Shown here piece after piece: positions 37,980-46,337 of a stretch of 64,000 nt of DNA; position 1 is the stretch's first letter; each line of letters starts with the position of its first letter. The stretch spans positions 62,001 to 126,000 of the forward strand of contig NZ_JNZA01000015.1 in the NCBI RefSeq assembly GCF_000717345.1, read 5' to 3'. Made by a program: the position numbers and the translations under genes. The stretch comes from Streptomyces lydicus (GTDB lineage Bacteria > Actinomycetota > Actinomycetes > Streptomycetales > Streptomycetaceae). Below the pieces are notes generated by a model. That model was not told the DNA's origin and did no database searches. It saw only the letters and a program-made list of their open reading frames with translations.

Positions 37980-38636
37980 ATGACGACACTGCCACACCGC
38001 CTCCTCCACGCACTTGACCGGTTCAACGCCGCCCACCCTTGGGACCACAACGCCCACTACCACCCCTGGATCCTGCGGCAGCTCCCCCGGCGTTTCGACC
38101 GTGCCCTGGACGTCGGCTCCGGCAGCGGCGACCTGGCCAGACTCCTGGCCACGCGCGCCGGCACGGTGCACGGCGTCGACTCCGACCCGAAGATCACCGC
38201 CCGGGCGCAGGAGCTGACCCCTCCGGCAACCCCCGTCACCTTCACGACCGCAGACGCGCTGACCGGGATCCCCGCCGACACCTACGACGTCATCACCTGT
38301 GTCGCCACGATCCACCATCTGCCGTTCACCCAGGCGCTCACCGTCTTCCGCCGGCACCTGGCGCCCGGAGGAACCCTGGTGATCCTCGGCCTGTCGCACC
38401 CGACGACTCCCGGCGACCACCTGCTCGCAGCCGCGGCCGCCCCACTCAACGCCGCCACGGGCTGGCTCAAGAACAAGGGCCGCGCAGCACCTCGTCCGCT
38501 CTCGATGACGGCGGCGACCCGGCCGGCCGACATGGCCTTTCCCGACATCGTCCGCGAGGCCCATGCCGTCCTGCCCGGCGCCCAACTGCGCCGCCGGCTG
38601 TTCTGGCGCTACACGCTCGTATGGCACCACCGTTGA
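37980..38636 (+). CDS. Class I SAM-dependent methyltransferase
   Basis: A 218-residue methyltransferase of the Methyltransf_11/12 group. SAM motif I is ALDVGSGSGDLARLLA near residues 42-57, motif II acid in VHGVDSDPKIT, and motif IV DVITCVATIHHLPF. The N-terminus HPWDHNAHYHPWILRQL is shared by a family of small actinobacterial methyltransferases. Substrate unknown. The preceding 117 bases hold no gene. Confidence 0.87.
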   Translation: MTTLPHRLLHALDRFNAAHPWDHNAHYHPWILRQLPRRFDRALDVGSGSGDLARLLATRAGTVHGVDSDPKITARAQELTPPATPVTFTTADALTGIPADTYDVITCVATIHHLPFTQALTVFRRHLAPGGTLVILGLSHPTTPGDHLLAAAAAPLNAATGWLKNKGRAAPRPLSMTAATRPADMAFPDIVREAHAVLPGAQLRRRLFWRYTLVWHHR

Positions 38637-38959
38637 ACCGACGAAGCGGTGCACGGTGTGCTCGGCCGTCGTGGACAGCAACGCCGTGGGGGCTCTGGGA
38701 TTCTCGCCGTCCCTCACCACTGAGCTGACGGGACCAGGGCTCAACTCCCGTGCGGCATACCGGAAGAGAGCACAGGGCGGACAGGAGGAGCCGGCGGCGT
38801 GCTGTGGACCCCTGCTGCCTGGACGTCGCCGTCGCCCGGCTGCGGTCCCGGCCCGCCGGAGCGCGCGAGTACGACGTCCTGGACGAGGAGGTGGCCCGGC
38901 TCTCCCCGCGCGTCATGGAACGTGAACTGCCGGGACGCCGTGCGTCGTGCCGGTCGGTG
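38637..38959. other. Region of 323 bases without a confident gene; possible degenerate coding fragments
   Basis: Two pieces read like decayed protein rather than random frame: a plus-strand stretch near 38818-38940 containing EYDVLDEEVARLSPRVMERE, and a minus-strand stretch near 38735-38630 containing TALLSTTAEHTVHRFVGS. Neither has a credible start, ribosome site or full-length frame. The region also shows somewhat lower GC than its neighbours. It may be the scar of a lost gene or insertion. Confidence 0.3.
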
Positions 38960-39526
38960 TCAGCCGGCCAGGGTGGCGAGAGTGGCGTCGAGGTCGGTGG
39001 GCTCGGTCCGGTTGTGGGGGAGTTTGGCGAGGACCTTGGCCATGCCGCAGGTGTCGGTGAGGGCGGAGAAGACCAGGCCGCCGGCGACGCCCGCGGACAG
39101 CCAGCGGGCGGCGGGCCGGCGTCGGCCGGTGAGCAGGCCGGCCAGGACGAGGGAGCCGGCGGCGAGGCGGACCTGGCGTTCCATCGCCCAGGCGGCGCGG
39201 GTGCCGGCGGGGCGGTGGACGTCGTGGCCGAGTTGTGTCCAGGCGGTGGTGCCGCCGGTCAGGCTGGCGGCGGCGATACCGTGCCCGGCCAGGCGCTCAC
39301 GGGCCTGGCCGGAGCGGGCGCCGGAGGCGCACACGAGGAGGAGGCCGCCGCGGCCGGCGGCACTCCTCAGGGCGGGCAGGGCAGCGTCGAGGTGGTCCAG
39401 GGGGATGTTGTGGGCGCCGGGCAGATGGCCGGCGGCGTACTCGCCGGGGGTGCGCACGTCGATGACGATCAGCTCGGCGAGGCGAGCGTGGGCCTGGTCG
39501 GCGGTGAGGGAGGTGGTGAGTGCCAC
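38960..39526 (-). CDS. Rhodanese-domain protein with C-terminal membrane segment (YgaP-like)
   Basis: A 188-residue protein. Residues 1-105 are a rhodanese domain with active-site Cys in LVCASGARSGQA, able to carry a persulfide. After it come hydrophobic stretches LAAGSLVLAGLLTG and AGVAGGLVFSALTDTCGM that match the DUF2892 membrane hairpin of YgaP-type sulfurtransferases. GTG start after AAAGGAAAG. It is divergent from the DUF156 repressor across a shared operator and is the left arm of the sulfur module. Confidence 0.9.
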   Translation of the reverse strand: MALTTSLTADQAHARLAELIVIDVRTPGEYAAGHLPGAHNIPLDHLDAALPALRSAAGRGGLLLVCASGARSGQARERLAGHGIAAASLTGGTTAWTQLGHDVHRPAGTRAAWAMERQVRLAAGSLVLAGLLTGRRRPAARWLSAGVAGGLVFSALTDTCGMAKVLAKLPHNRTEPTDLDATLATLAG

Positions 39527-39551
39527 GGGGACTTTCCTTTGCTCTTCATGA

Positions 39552-39887
<336 letters not shown>

Positions 39888-39918
39888 GCTGCCGGTGCTG
39901 CCGGCCCAGCCGCTCGGC

Positions 39919-40671
39919 TCAGGCGAAGGCGTCGACGAGCATGAAGGCGGCGACGGCCAGCAGTACGAGCGCGAAGGTGCGCTTCAGCAGGGTGCCGGTG
40001 ACCTTGGCGGCCAGGCGCTTGCCGTCCCAGGCGCCGAGGATCGCGGCCCCGGTGAAGGGGGCGATCACCGCCCAGTCGGCGCCGGCCGTCGTGGCGCCGC
40101 GGGTGGCGAGCGAGGCGAGCGAGTTCGCCGAGATGACCAGCAGGCTGGTGCCGACGGCGGCCTGCATCTCGAACGCCAGCACCGTGACCAGGGCAGGGAC
40201 GGCGAGGAAGCCCCCGCCGACCCCGAGCAGTCCGGTCAGCGCCCCCAGTCCCGCACCGGCCCGGGCCGCCCGGGCCGGGCGCACCGCCCGCTGCGGGTGC
40301 CCGGCCGCCGCGCGGGCGGGGCGGAGCATGCGCGCCGCGGCCAGCGCGGCCACGGCGGCGAAGGCGGCCGTCAGCAGGGCCTGCGGCAGGTGCGCCGCCG
40401 CGGCGCCCGCCACCGCGGCCGGCACCAGTCCGGCCGCCGCGAACAGCATCCCCGCCTTCCAGCGCACGTTCCCGGCCCGGGCGTGGGCGTACAGGGCGGT
40501 CAGCGAGGTGGCGGTGACGATGACCAGGCTCGCGGTGGTGGCCGCCGCGGGGGCGAAGCCGAGCAGGTAGATCAGCGCGGGCACGGCCAGCACGCTGCCG
40601 CCCCCGCCGAGCGCGCCGAGCGCGAGCCCGACCACGGCGCCGGCGACCAGGGCCAGGATCAGCACGCTCAC
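39919..40671 (-). CDS. Sulfite exporter TauE/SafE-family permease
   Basis: A 250-residue membrane protein with about eight helices and the two repeats of the family: GALGGGGSVLAVPALIYLLG and GLLGVGGGFLAVPALVTVL. It probably exports sulfite, thiosulfate or another sulfur oxyanion made by the persulfide dioxygenase. The GTG start overlaps the stop of the small rhodanese gene (GTGA), so translation is coupled. The upstream extension of the frame is Arg-rich and not credible. Confidence 0.9.
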   Translation of the reverse strand: MSVLILALVAGAVVGLALGALGGGGSVLAVPALIYLLGFAPAAATTASLVIVTATSLTALYAHARAGNVRWKAGMLFAAAGLVPAAVAGAAAAHLPQALLTAAFAAVAALAAARMLRPARAAAGHPQRAVRPARAARAGAGLGALTGLLGVGGGFLAVPALVTVLAFEMQAAVGTSLLVISANSLASLATRGATTAGADWAVIAPFTGAAILGAWDGKRLAAKVTGTLLKRTFALVLLAVAAFMLVDAFA

Positions 40672-41030
40672 GTTGTGCCACCGCTGGTGCCGCGGCCCCC
40701 GGTGACCGGCAGGCCCGCACGGGCCCAGGCGGTCATCCCGCCGACGACGTCGCCGGCCTCCACACCGCGGGCGGCGAGGATGCCGGTGGCTGTGCGGGAG
40801 CGGTTCCCGGAGCGGCAGACGGTGACCACCGGCCTGCCCTGTACGGCCTCGGGAAGCGCCGCCCCGGCCCTCAGGCGGCTCAGCGGCAGGTGCAGCGCAC
40901 CGGGCGCGTGCCCGGCCTGCCACTCCGGTGTTTCGCGGACATCAAGCAGGACCGCCTGCCCGTCACGGGTCTGCCGGTGGGCCTGCTGCGGGGTGAGGCG
41001 GGCAGGGCCGCGGCGCAGAAGCGAGAACAT
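40668..41030 (-). CDS. Single-domain rhodanese (sulfurtransferase)
   Basis: A 120-residue rhodanese with LLDVRETPEWQAGHAPGA and active-site Cys in VTVCRSGNRSR, the six-residue loop of persulfide-carrying enzymes. It lies between the CstB-like fusion and the TauE exporter with gaps of 25 bases and a 4-base overlap, so it is the middle gene of a three-gene operon. Likely transfers sulfane sulfur between low-molecular-weight or protein thiols in the cytoplasm. Confidence 0.92.
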   Translation of the reverse strand: MFSLLRRGPARLTPQQAHRQTRDGQAVLLDVRETPEWQAGHAPGALHLPLSRLRAGAALPEAVQGRPVVTVCRSGNRSRTATGILAARGVEAGDVVGGMTAWARAGLPVTGGRGTSGGTT

Positions 41031-41055
41031 CGTTTGACTACTCCGTGCAGGTCGC

Positions 41056-42432
41056 TCAGTCGGTGCTGTCGGGCGTGGCGAGGGGGAGGCCCGCCGCGGT
41101 GGCGGCGTCGAAGCCGTCATCGACGGCGACGACGTCCCGTCCGGCGGCGTCCAGCAGGGACGCGGCGATCGCCGCGCGCATCCCGCCGGCGCAGTGCACC
41201 CACACCACCCCCTCGGGTACCTCGCCGAGGCGGCCGGGCAGCTCGTGGACCGGGAGGTGGACCGAGCCGTCGACGAACCCGTCCGCACGCTCGGCAGCGC
41301 GCCGCACGTCCAGCACCACCACCCGCTCGCCGCGCTCGCGCACCGCGGCGAGGTCGGCGAAGCGGGCGCGCGGGAAGGAGGCGAGCTTCTCGCCCGCGCG
41401 GACCCAGCCGGCCGGATCGCCGGTGGCGGCGGCGGCCGGGCGGTCGATGCCGACCCGGACCAGCTCCCGCTGCGCGGCGGCGATCTGCTCGGGCGTCTCG
41501 GCCAGCAGGGTGACCGGCTTGCCCCACGGGACCAGCCAGGCCAGGTAGGTGGCGAGCTTGCCCGCACCCTCGAAGTTGAACGAACCGGCCACATGCCCCT
41601 GGGCGAAGGCGATCCGATTGCGCAGGTCCACCACCCACTCACCCGCGGCCAGCCGGGCAGCGATCTGTTCGGCGTCGGCGGGCGCGGGCGGGGTGAGGTC
41701 GACCGGCGCGGGGCCGGCGGCGTTGGCCGGGCCCATGTGCGCGTAGTAGGCGGGCACGTCGTCCAGTGAGGCGAGCATCTCGGCGACGAAGGTGTCCACG
41801 TCCCGGGTCAGCGCGTCGTTGGTCCGGCGCTCCTGACCGATCGTGGTCGCCTCCCCCTCCGCCGGGGAAGAGGAACAGAAACTGCCGAAACCGTGGGTGG
41901 GCAGTACCGGCACCCCGTCGTCCAGCTCGTCGGCCAGCCGGCGGGCGGAGGCGTGCTGGGCGCGGGCCAGCTGCTCGGTCAGCCGCGGTTCGACCAGGTC
42001 CGGCCGGCCCACGGTGCCGATCAGTAGAGACCCGCCGGTGAACGCCGCCACCGCCCGGCCGTCCTCCTCCAGCACGTAGGAGGTGTGGTGCGGCGTGTGG
42101 CCGGGAGTGGCGAGCGCCCGCAGGGCCAGGTGCTCGTCCACCGGGAACGTGTCGCCGTCGGCGACCGGGGTGCGGGCGAAGGCGACCGACGCCCCGGCCG
42201 GCACCAGGTAGCGGGCCCCGGTCACGCGGGCCAGCTCCAGCCCACCGGTGACGTAGTCGTTGTGCAGGTGGGTCTCGGCCACGAAGGCTATGCGCACCCC
42301 GCGCCGCGCCGCCGCGGCGATGACCTGATCGATGTCGCGGGGTGGATCCACCACCAGCGCGGTCCGCATCCCGCCGGCCAGGTAGCTGCGGTTGCCCAGG
42401 CCCTCGAATTCCAGGGTGTCGACGAAGAACAC
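41056..42432 (-). CDS. CstB-like persulfide dioxygenase-rhodanese fusion
   Basis: A 458-residue three-part enzyme. Residues 1-235 are an ETHE1-type metallo-beta-lactamase domain with the iron ligands in ETHLHNDYVTGG, GHTPHHTSY and THGFGSF. Next is a rhodanese-like domain (VVDLRNRIAFAQGHV) whose active loop is LLAETPEQ, with no Cys. The last domain is an active rhodanese with Cys in WVHCAGGMRA. This order of dioxygenase, pseudo-rhodanese, rhodanese is that of staphylococcal CstB, which oxidises persulfides to thiosulfate. GAGAGGAG precedes the GTG by eight bases. Two CstR-type operators lie upstream. Confidence 0.93.
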   Translation of the reverse strand: MFFVDTLEFEGLGNRSYLAGGMRTALVVDPPRDIDQVIAAAARRGVRIAFVAETHLHNDYVTGGLELARVTGARYLVPAGASVAFARTPVADGDTFPVDEHLALRALATPGHTPHHTSYVLEEDGRAVAAFTGGSLLIGTVGRPDLVEPRLTEQLARAQHASARRLADELDDGVPVLPTHGFGSFCSSSPAEGEATTIGQERRTNDALTRDVDTFVAEMLASLDDVPAYYAHMGPANAAGPAPVDLTPPAPADAEQIAARLAAGEWVVDLRNRIAFAQGHVAGSFNFEGAGKLATYLAWLVPWGKPVTLLAETPEQIAAAQRELVRVGIDRPAAAATGDPAGWVRAGEKLASFPRARFADLAAVRERGERVVVLDVRRAAERADGFVDGSVHLPVHELPGRLGEVPEGVVWVHCAGGMRAAIAASLLDAAGRDVVAVDDGFDAATAAGLPLATPDSTD

Positions 42433-42458
42433 GACTACGACTCCTCTCGAACGTGATG

Positions 42459-42472
42459 TACCCCCCGGGGTA
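42459..42472. promoter_or_regulatory. CstR/CsoR-type operator, copy 2
   Basis: TACCCCCCGGGGTA, a perfect match to TACCCC-NN-GGGGTA, 26 bases upstream of the CstB-like gene. Its position should overlap the core promoter or start site. Confidence 0.75.
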
Positions 42473-42494
42473 TCTGACTTCACCCTAACAGGAG

Positions 42495-42508
42495 TACCCC
42501 TGGGGGTA
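42495..42508. promoter_or_regulatory. CstR/CsoR-type operator, copy 3
   Basis: TACCCCTGGGGGTA, a perfect match to TACCCC-NN-GGGGTA, centred 36 bp from copy 2. The spacing would let two repressor tetramers bind side by side in front of the CstB-like gene. Confidence 0.75.
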
Positions 42509-42654
42509 TTCCGGCGAAGCGGGGAGTGCAGAGCCGAGACCGGCCGCGCAATGGCCGCTGGGCGCGAAGGGCCGACGGGCCGGGCGGGCAGCGGCGCCCC
42601 GGCGTCCCGTGCCGACCGCCGGTGCCGTGCCGCAGGCCGACGGCGCACGCCGCG

Positions 42655-42684
42655 GCTGTCGGCGGCATCGCTGTCGGCGGCATC
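42655..42684 (+). repeat. Tandem 15-bp repeat upstream of the Ada-AlkA gene
   Basis: GCTGTCGGCGGCATC occurs twice head to tail (42655-42669, 42670-42684), followed by a partial third unit GCTGGTGGCGGG. It lies about 70 bases before the Ada-AlkA start. The rest of the 42509-42753 gap shows no gene; it should contain that gene's promoter. Confidence 0.55.
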
Positions 42685-42753
42685 GCTGGTGGCGGGACGT
42701 TGACGTCGGATTTCCGCCAGCCGGGGCCGGGGCGCTGCGCAATCCTTGAAGGC

Positions 42754-44226
42754 ATGCACACCGACACCGAGCGCTGTCTGCGCGCCGTGCAGTCCAAGGA
42801 CGCCCGCTTCGACGGCTGGTTCTACACGGCCGTCCTCACCACGCGTATCTACTGCCGTCCCAGCTGCCCCGTGGTGCCGCCCAAGCCCGAGAACATGCGG
42901 TTCTACCCGAGCGCGGCGGCCGCCCAGCAGGCCGGATTCCGGGCCTGCAAGCGGTGCCGTCCGGACGCCAGCCCCGGGTCGCCGCAGTGGGACGAGCGGG
43001 CCGACCTGGTCGCGCGGGCCATGCGGCTGATCGCCGACGGTGTCGTCGACCGCGACGGTGTCCCCGGCCTCGCAGCCCGGCTCGGCTACAGCACCCGCCA
43101 GATAGAGCGGCAGCTGCTCGCCGAACTCGGTGCCGGGCCGCTCGCCCTGGCCCGCGCCCAGCGGGCCCAGACCGCCCGGCTGCTGGTGGAGACCACCGCG
43201 CTGCCGATGGCCGAGATCGCCTTCGCCGCCGGCTTCGCCAGCATCCGCAGCTTCAACGAGACGGTACGGGAGGTCTTCGCGCTCTCGCCGACCGAACTGC
43301 GGCAACGCGCGAAGCCCGGGCCGCGCGCGGCGGTGCCCGGCACCCTCGCCCTGCGGCTGCCCTTCCGGCAGCCGCTGAACCCCGACAACCTCTTCGGCCA
43401 CCTCGCGGCCACCGCCGTCCCCGGCGTCGAGGAGTGGCGGGACGGCGCCTACCGCCGCACCCTGCGCCTGCCGTACGGGCACGGCATCGTCGCGCTCGCC
43501 CCGCGCCCCGACCACATCGACTGCCGGCTCGCCCTCACCGATCTGCGCGACCTGGCCGGCGCCATCGCCCGCTGCCGCCGGATGCTCGACCTCGACGCCG
43601 ACCCGGAGGCCGTCGACGGGCTGCTGCGGGAGGACCCGACGCTGACGCCGCTCGTCGACAAGGCACCCGGCCGCCGGGTCCCGCGCACCGTCGACGCCGA
43701 GGAGTTCGCCCTCCGCGCGGTCCTCGGCCAGCAGGTCTCCACCGCGGCCGCCCGCACCCACGCCGGGCGGCTGGTCCGGGCGCACGGCGAGCCCATCGAC
43801 GACCCGGGCGGCGGGCTCGGTCACCTCTTCCCGTCCGCCGCCGCGCTCGCCGAGCTGGACCCCGAGTCACTGGCCATGCCCCGTACCCGGCGCGCCACCC
43901 TCACCGGCGTGATCGCCGCCCTCGGTTCCGGCGCCCTGCGGCTCGGCGTCGGCAGTGACCGGGACGAGGCCCGCGCCCGGCTCGCGGCGCTGCCCGGCAT
44001 CGGCCCCTGGACCGTCGAATGCGTCGCCATGCGCGGCCTCGGCGACCCGGACGCCTTCACCCCCACCGACCTCGGGGTGCGCCGCGCGGCCGCCGGACTC
44101 GGCCTGCCGCACACCCCCGCCGCCCTCGTCCGGTACTCCGCGCGCTGGCGCCCCTGGCGCGCCTACGCCGTCCAGTACCTCTGGGCGACCGACGGCCACC
44201 CCATCAACCACCTTCCGACGAACTGA
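42754..44226 (+). CDS. alkA: Ada-AlkA fusion: methyl-sensing AraC regulator and 3-methyladenine DNA glycosylase
   Basis: A 490-residue fusion. The Ada N-terminal zinc domain has Cys34, Cys38, Cys65 and Cys68 (YCRPSCP and CKRCRP), with the first as likely methyl acceptor from phosphotriesters. An AraC helix-turn-helix follows ([20 protein letters not shown]). The C-terminal HhH-GPD glycosylase has [12 protein letters not shown] and the catalytic Asp in [10 protein letters not shown]. It would excise alkylated bases and induce the adaptive response. The ATG has GAAGG close upstream; the ogt gene follows after ten bases. Confidence 0.95.
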   Translation: MHTDTERCLRAVQSKDARFDGWFYTAVLTTRIYCRPSCPVVPPKPENMRFYPSAAAAQQAGFRACKRCRPDASPGSPQWDERADLVARAMRLIADGVVDRDGVPGLAARLGYSTRQIERQLLAELGAGPLALARAQRAQTARLLVETTALPMAEIAFAAGFASIRSFNETVREVFALSPTELRQRAKPGPRAAVPGTLALRLPFRQPLNPDNLFGHLAATAVPGVEEWRDGAYRRTLRLPYGHGIVALAPRPDHIDCRLALTDLRDLAGAIARCRRMLDLDADPEAVDGLLREDPTLTPLVDKAPGRRVPRTVDAEEFALRAVLGQQVSTAAARTHAGRLVRAHGEPIDDPGGGLGHLFPSAAALAELDPESLAMPRTRRATLTGVIAALGSGALRLGVGSDRDEARARLAALPGIGPWTVECVAMRGLGDPDAFTPTDLGVRRAAAGLGLPHTPAALVRYSARWRPWRAYAVQYLWATDGHPINHLPTN

Positions 44227-44236
44227 GCCCCCAGCC

Positions 44237-44809
44237 ATGACCGTTGACGCCGACACCGTGACCGCAGACCTGACCGGGCCTGTGCCCGGCACGCCGCTCA
44301 CCCACACCGTCCTGGACGGCACCCCGATGGGCGCCCTCACCCTCGTCGCCGCCGGCGACGCCCTCACCGGCCTCTACATGACCGACCAGCGCCACCGCCC
44401 GCCCCAGGAGAGCTTCGGCACGCCGGCCGACCCCGCCGAGGAGCCGTTCGCCGAGACCATCGCCCAGCTACGGGCCTATTTCCGCGGCGAGTTGACCACC
44501 TTCGACCTGCCACTCGCCCTGCGCGGCACGCCGTTCCAACGCCGGGTCTGGGCAGCGCTGCGCACGATCCCGTACGGCCGGACGATGTCCTACGGGGAGC
44601 TTGCCGCCCGGCTCGGCGTGCCCTCGGCGGCCCGCGCCGTGGGCCTCGCCAACGGGCGCAACCCGGTCGGCATCATCGTTCCCTGCCACCGCGTCGTCGG
44701 CGCCAACGGCAGCCTCACCGGCTACGGCGGCGGCCTGGACCGCAAGCGCCGCCTGCTGGCCTTCGAACGCACCGAGGACACACTCTTCCCCGCGGAGGCG
44801 TGCGACTGA
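44237..44809 (+). CDS. ogt: Methylated-DNA--protein-cysteine methyltransferase
   Basis: A 190-residue O6-alkylguanine repair protein. The acceptor Cys is in [10 protein letters not shown], preceded by the recognition helix region [14 protein letters not shown] and followed by [13 protein letters not shown]. It takes the alkyl group irreversibly. It is directly behind the Ada-AlkA gene in the same direction, so both are probably induced together by alkylation damage. Confidence 0.96.
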   Translation: MTVDADTVTADLTGPVPGTPLTHTVLDGTPMGALTLVAAGDALTGLYMTDQRHRPPQESFGTPADPAEEPFAETIAQLRAYFRGELTTFDLPLALRGTPFQRRVWAALRTIPYGRTMSYGELAARLGVPSAARAVGLANGRNPVGIIVPCHRVVGANGSLTGYGGGLDRKRRLLAFERTEDTLFPAEACD

Positions 44810-44882
44810 CGGCCGCGCGCGTGCGCGCGGCGCACCCGCCCGATGCCGCCACCCCACCCGGCGCGAGCGCGGCGGACGACCG

Positions 44883-45539
44883 CTACGCCCCCGGCGGCCG
44901 GAGGCCGTCGAGCAGGGCTCGTACCGTCTCGGCCGCGAAGTCCTCCTCGCTCTCCGGGGGCAGCGCACCGGGGGGTGCCTCGGTGCCGAAGAACAGGTCG
45001 AGGAACGCGCGGTGGAAGCAGGCCCCGATGAGCAGCGTGGCGGCCGCGTGCGGATCGATGCCGGCGGTGATCCGGCCCAGCGACTGCTCGGCCCGCAGAT
45101 AGCCGGCCAGGTGCTGGACCGCGTTCTGCGGGCCCGCGGTGCCCAGCTCGTTCAGCTTGCGGCGGTGGGTCTCCAGCAGCTCCGGGCTGGCGAAGAGCGA
45201 CGCCGCCATTGGGAAGGAGCGGCGGTAGAACCGGACGGCGGCCAGCGCCACGTCCTTCAGATGCCCGGCCGGGCCGCGCGCGTCGCCCACGGAGTCCGGG
45301 AGCTGCTCCAGCGCGTCCGAGAACAGCGGGGCCCGCTCGTGCAGCACCCGGACGAAGATCTCTTCCTTGTTCCGGAAGTGCTTGTAGAGGGCCGCCTCGG
45401 AGCAGCCGGCCTCCCGGGCGATCTGCTTCGTCGTCGTACGGGTCAGGCCCACCGTCGTCATCAGCGTCGCGGCGGCGTCGAGGATGCGGGAGCGCGTCAG
45501 GGCGCCCCCGGTCAGCGGGGCGGCGGCGTCTCGGGTCAT
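44883..45539 (-). CDS. TetR-family transcriptional regulator
   Basis: A 218-residue TetR repressor. The helix-turn-helix reads TTTKQIAREAGCSEAALYKHF near residues 36-56, followed by a helical ligand domain. A TAGGCT hexamer lies six bases before the ATG with no ribosome site, suggesting a leaderless mRNA. A pair of 16-bp operators lies 21-65 bases upstream, between it and the divergent NAD(P)-binding protein gene, so it likely represses both. Confidence 0.93.
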   Translation of the reverse strand: MTRDAAAPLTGGALTRSRILDAAATLMTTVGLTRTTTKQIAREAGCSEAALYKHFRNKEEIFVRVLHERAPLFSDALEQLPDSVGDARGPAGHLKDVALAAVRFYRRSFPMAASLFASPELLETHRRKLNELGTAGPQNAVQHLAGYLRAEQSLGRITAGIDPHAAATLLIGACFHRAFLDLFFGTEAPPGALPPESEEDFAAETVRALLDGLRPPGA

Positions 45540-45559
45540 GCGTCGAGCCTACATTGGCA

Positions 45560-45605
45560 GGTGAGTGAGCACTCACCCACACTGGTGGGTAAGTGCTCAC
45601 TCACC
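45560..45605. promoter_or_regulatory. Double TetR operator (46-bp nested palindrome)
   Basis: Two 16-bp sites are present: GTGAGTGAGCACTCAC (45561-45576, perfect) and GTAAGTGCTCACTCAC (45589-45604, one mismatch). Together they form a larger 21-bp-arm inverted repeat around the 4-base centre ACTG, with one mismatch. Placement between tetR and the divergent gene, 24 bases before its ATG, indicates control of both. Confidence 0.8.
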
Positions 45606-45628
45606 CCTTTGGTGCTCCGGGAGAGACC

Positions 45629-46264
45629 ATGAAACTCACCGTCCTCGGCGCGTCCGGCGGCGTCGGCCGGCAACTCGTCACCCATGCCCTGGCCGACGGC
45701 CACCAGGTGACCGCCGCCCTGCGCAGCCCGGAGAAGCTGACCGAGCGGCACGAGCGGCTGACCGTCGTCCGCGCCGACCCGCTCGACGCCGCATCGGTGA
45801 AGACGGTCGTGGACGGTGCCGACGCGGTGCTCTCCGGCATCGGCCAGGCCGGCCGGCACGACCCGCTGCGGCCCGCCTCCACCTCGGCCCGTGCGGTGGC
45901 CGAGGCGATGACCGCGACCGGTGTGCGGCGCCTCGTCGTGGTCAGCGCGGGCCCGCTCAACCGCACCGGCGCGGGGCAGTCCTTCCTCAGCCACCGGGTC
46001 TTCGGGCCGCTCCTGTGGGCGGTCCTCAAGGACGTCTACACCGACCTGGAGCGGATGGAGTCCGTCCTGCGCGACAGCCGTCTCGACTGGACCGCGGTCC
46101 GCCCGCCCCGCCTGCTCGACAAGCCGGGGGAGGGCCGGTACCGCCACGCGGTCGAAGCCGGCCCGGCCGGCGCGACCATCACCCGCGCGGACGTCGCCCG
46201 CGCCATGCTCGACTTCCTCCCCGACACCCGCACCTACGGGCACGCGGTCGGCATCAGCCGCTGA
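45629..46264 (+). CDS. NAD(P)-binding atypical SDR (NmrA-like)
   Basis: A 211-residue Rossmann protein with LTVLGASGGVGRQLV at the N-terminus (GxxGxxG), VVVSAGPLN in place of the usual catalytic Ser region and no YxxxK. It is of the NAD(P)H-binding YwnB/BVR-B type, possibly a flavin or quinone reductase or a redox sensor. The ATG at 45629 has a GGGAGAG site. Divergent from the TetR gene across its double operator, hence an inducible gene. Confidence 0.9.
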   Translation: MKLTVLGASGGVGRQLVTHALADGHQVTAALRSPEKLTERHERLTVVRADPLDAASVKTVVDGADAVLSGIGQAGRHDPLRPASTSARAVAEAMTATGVRRLVVVSAGPLNRTGAGQSFLSHRVFGPLLWAVLKDVYTDLERMESVLRDSRLDWTAVRPPRLLDKPGEGRYRHAVEAGPAGATITRADVARAMLDFLPDTRTYGHAVGISR

Positions 46265-46293
46265 CGGCGCCCGCCCGACACCTCGCGGGCTCG

Positions 46294-46337
46294 CCGTCAG
46301 GCGACCACGCCCCGCCCGTCAGGCGACCACGCCCCGC
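46294..46337 (+). repeat. Exact tandem duplication of 22 bp at the end of the nucleotidyltransferase gene
   Basis: CCGTCAGGCGACCACGCCCC plus GC occurs at 46294-46315 and again at 46316-46337. The second copy contains the last six codons and the stop (46319-46321) of the minus-strand nucleotidyltransferase gene. The first copy is therefore a duplicated gene end, a replication-slippage footprint. Confidence 0.7.

Noticed and set aside
38818..38940. A possible zinc-ribbon transposase remnant
   Set aside because: A CxxC pair near 38650 hinted at an IS605-type end, but nothing else of a transposase, no terminal repeats and no target duplication were found.
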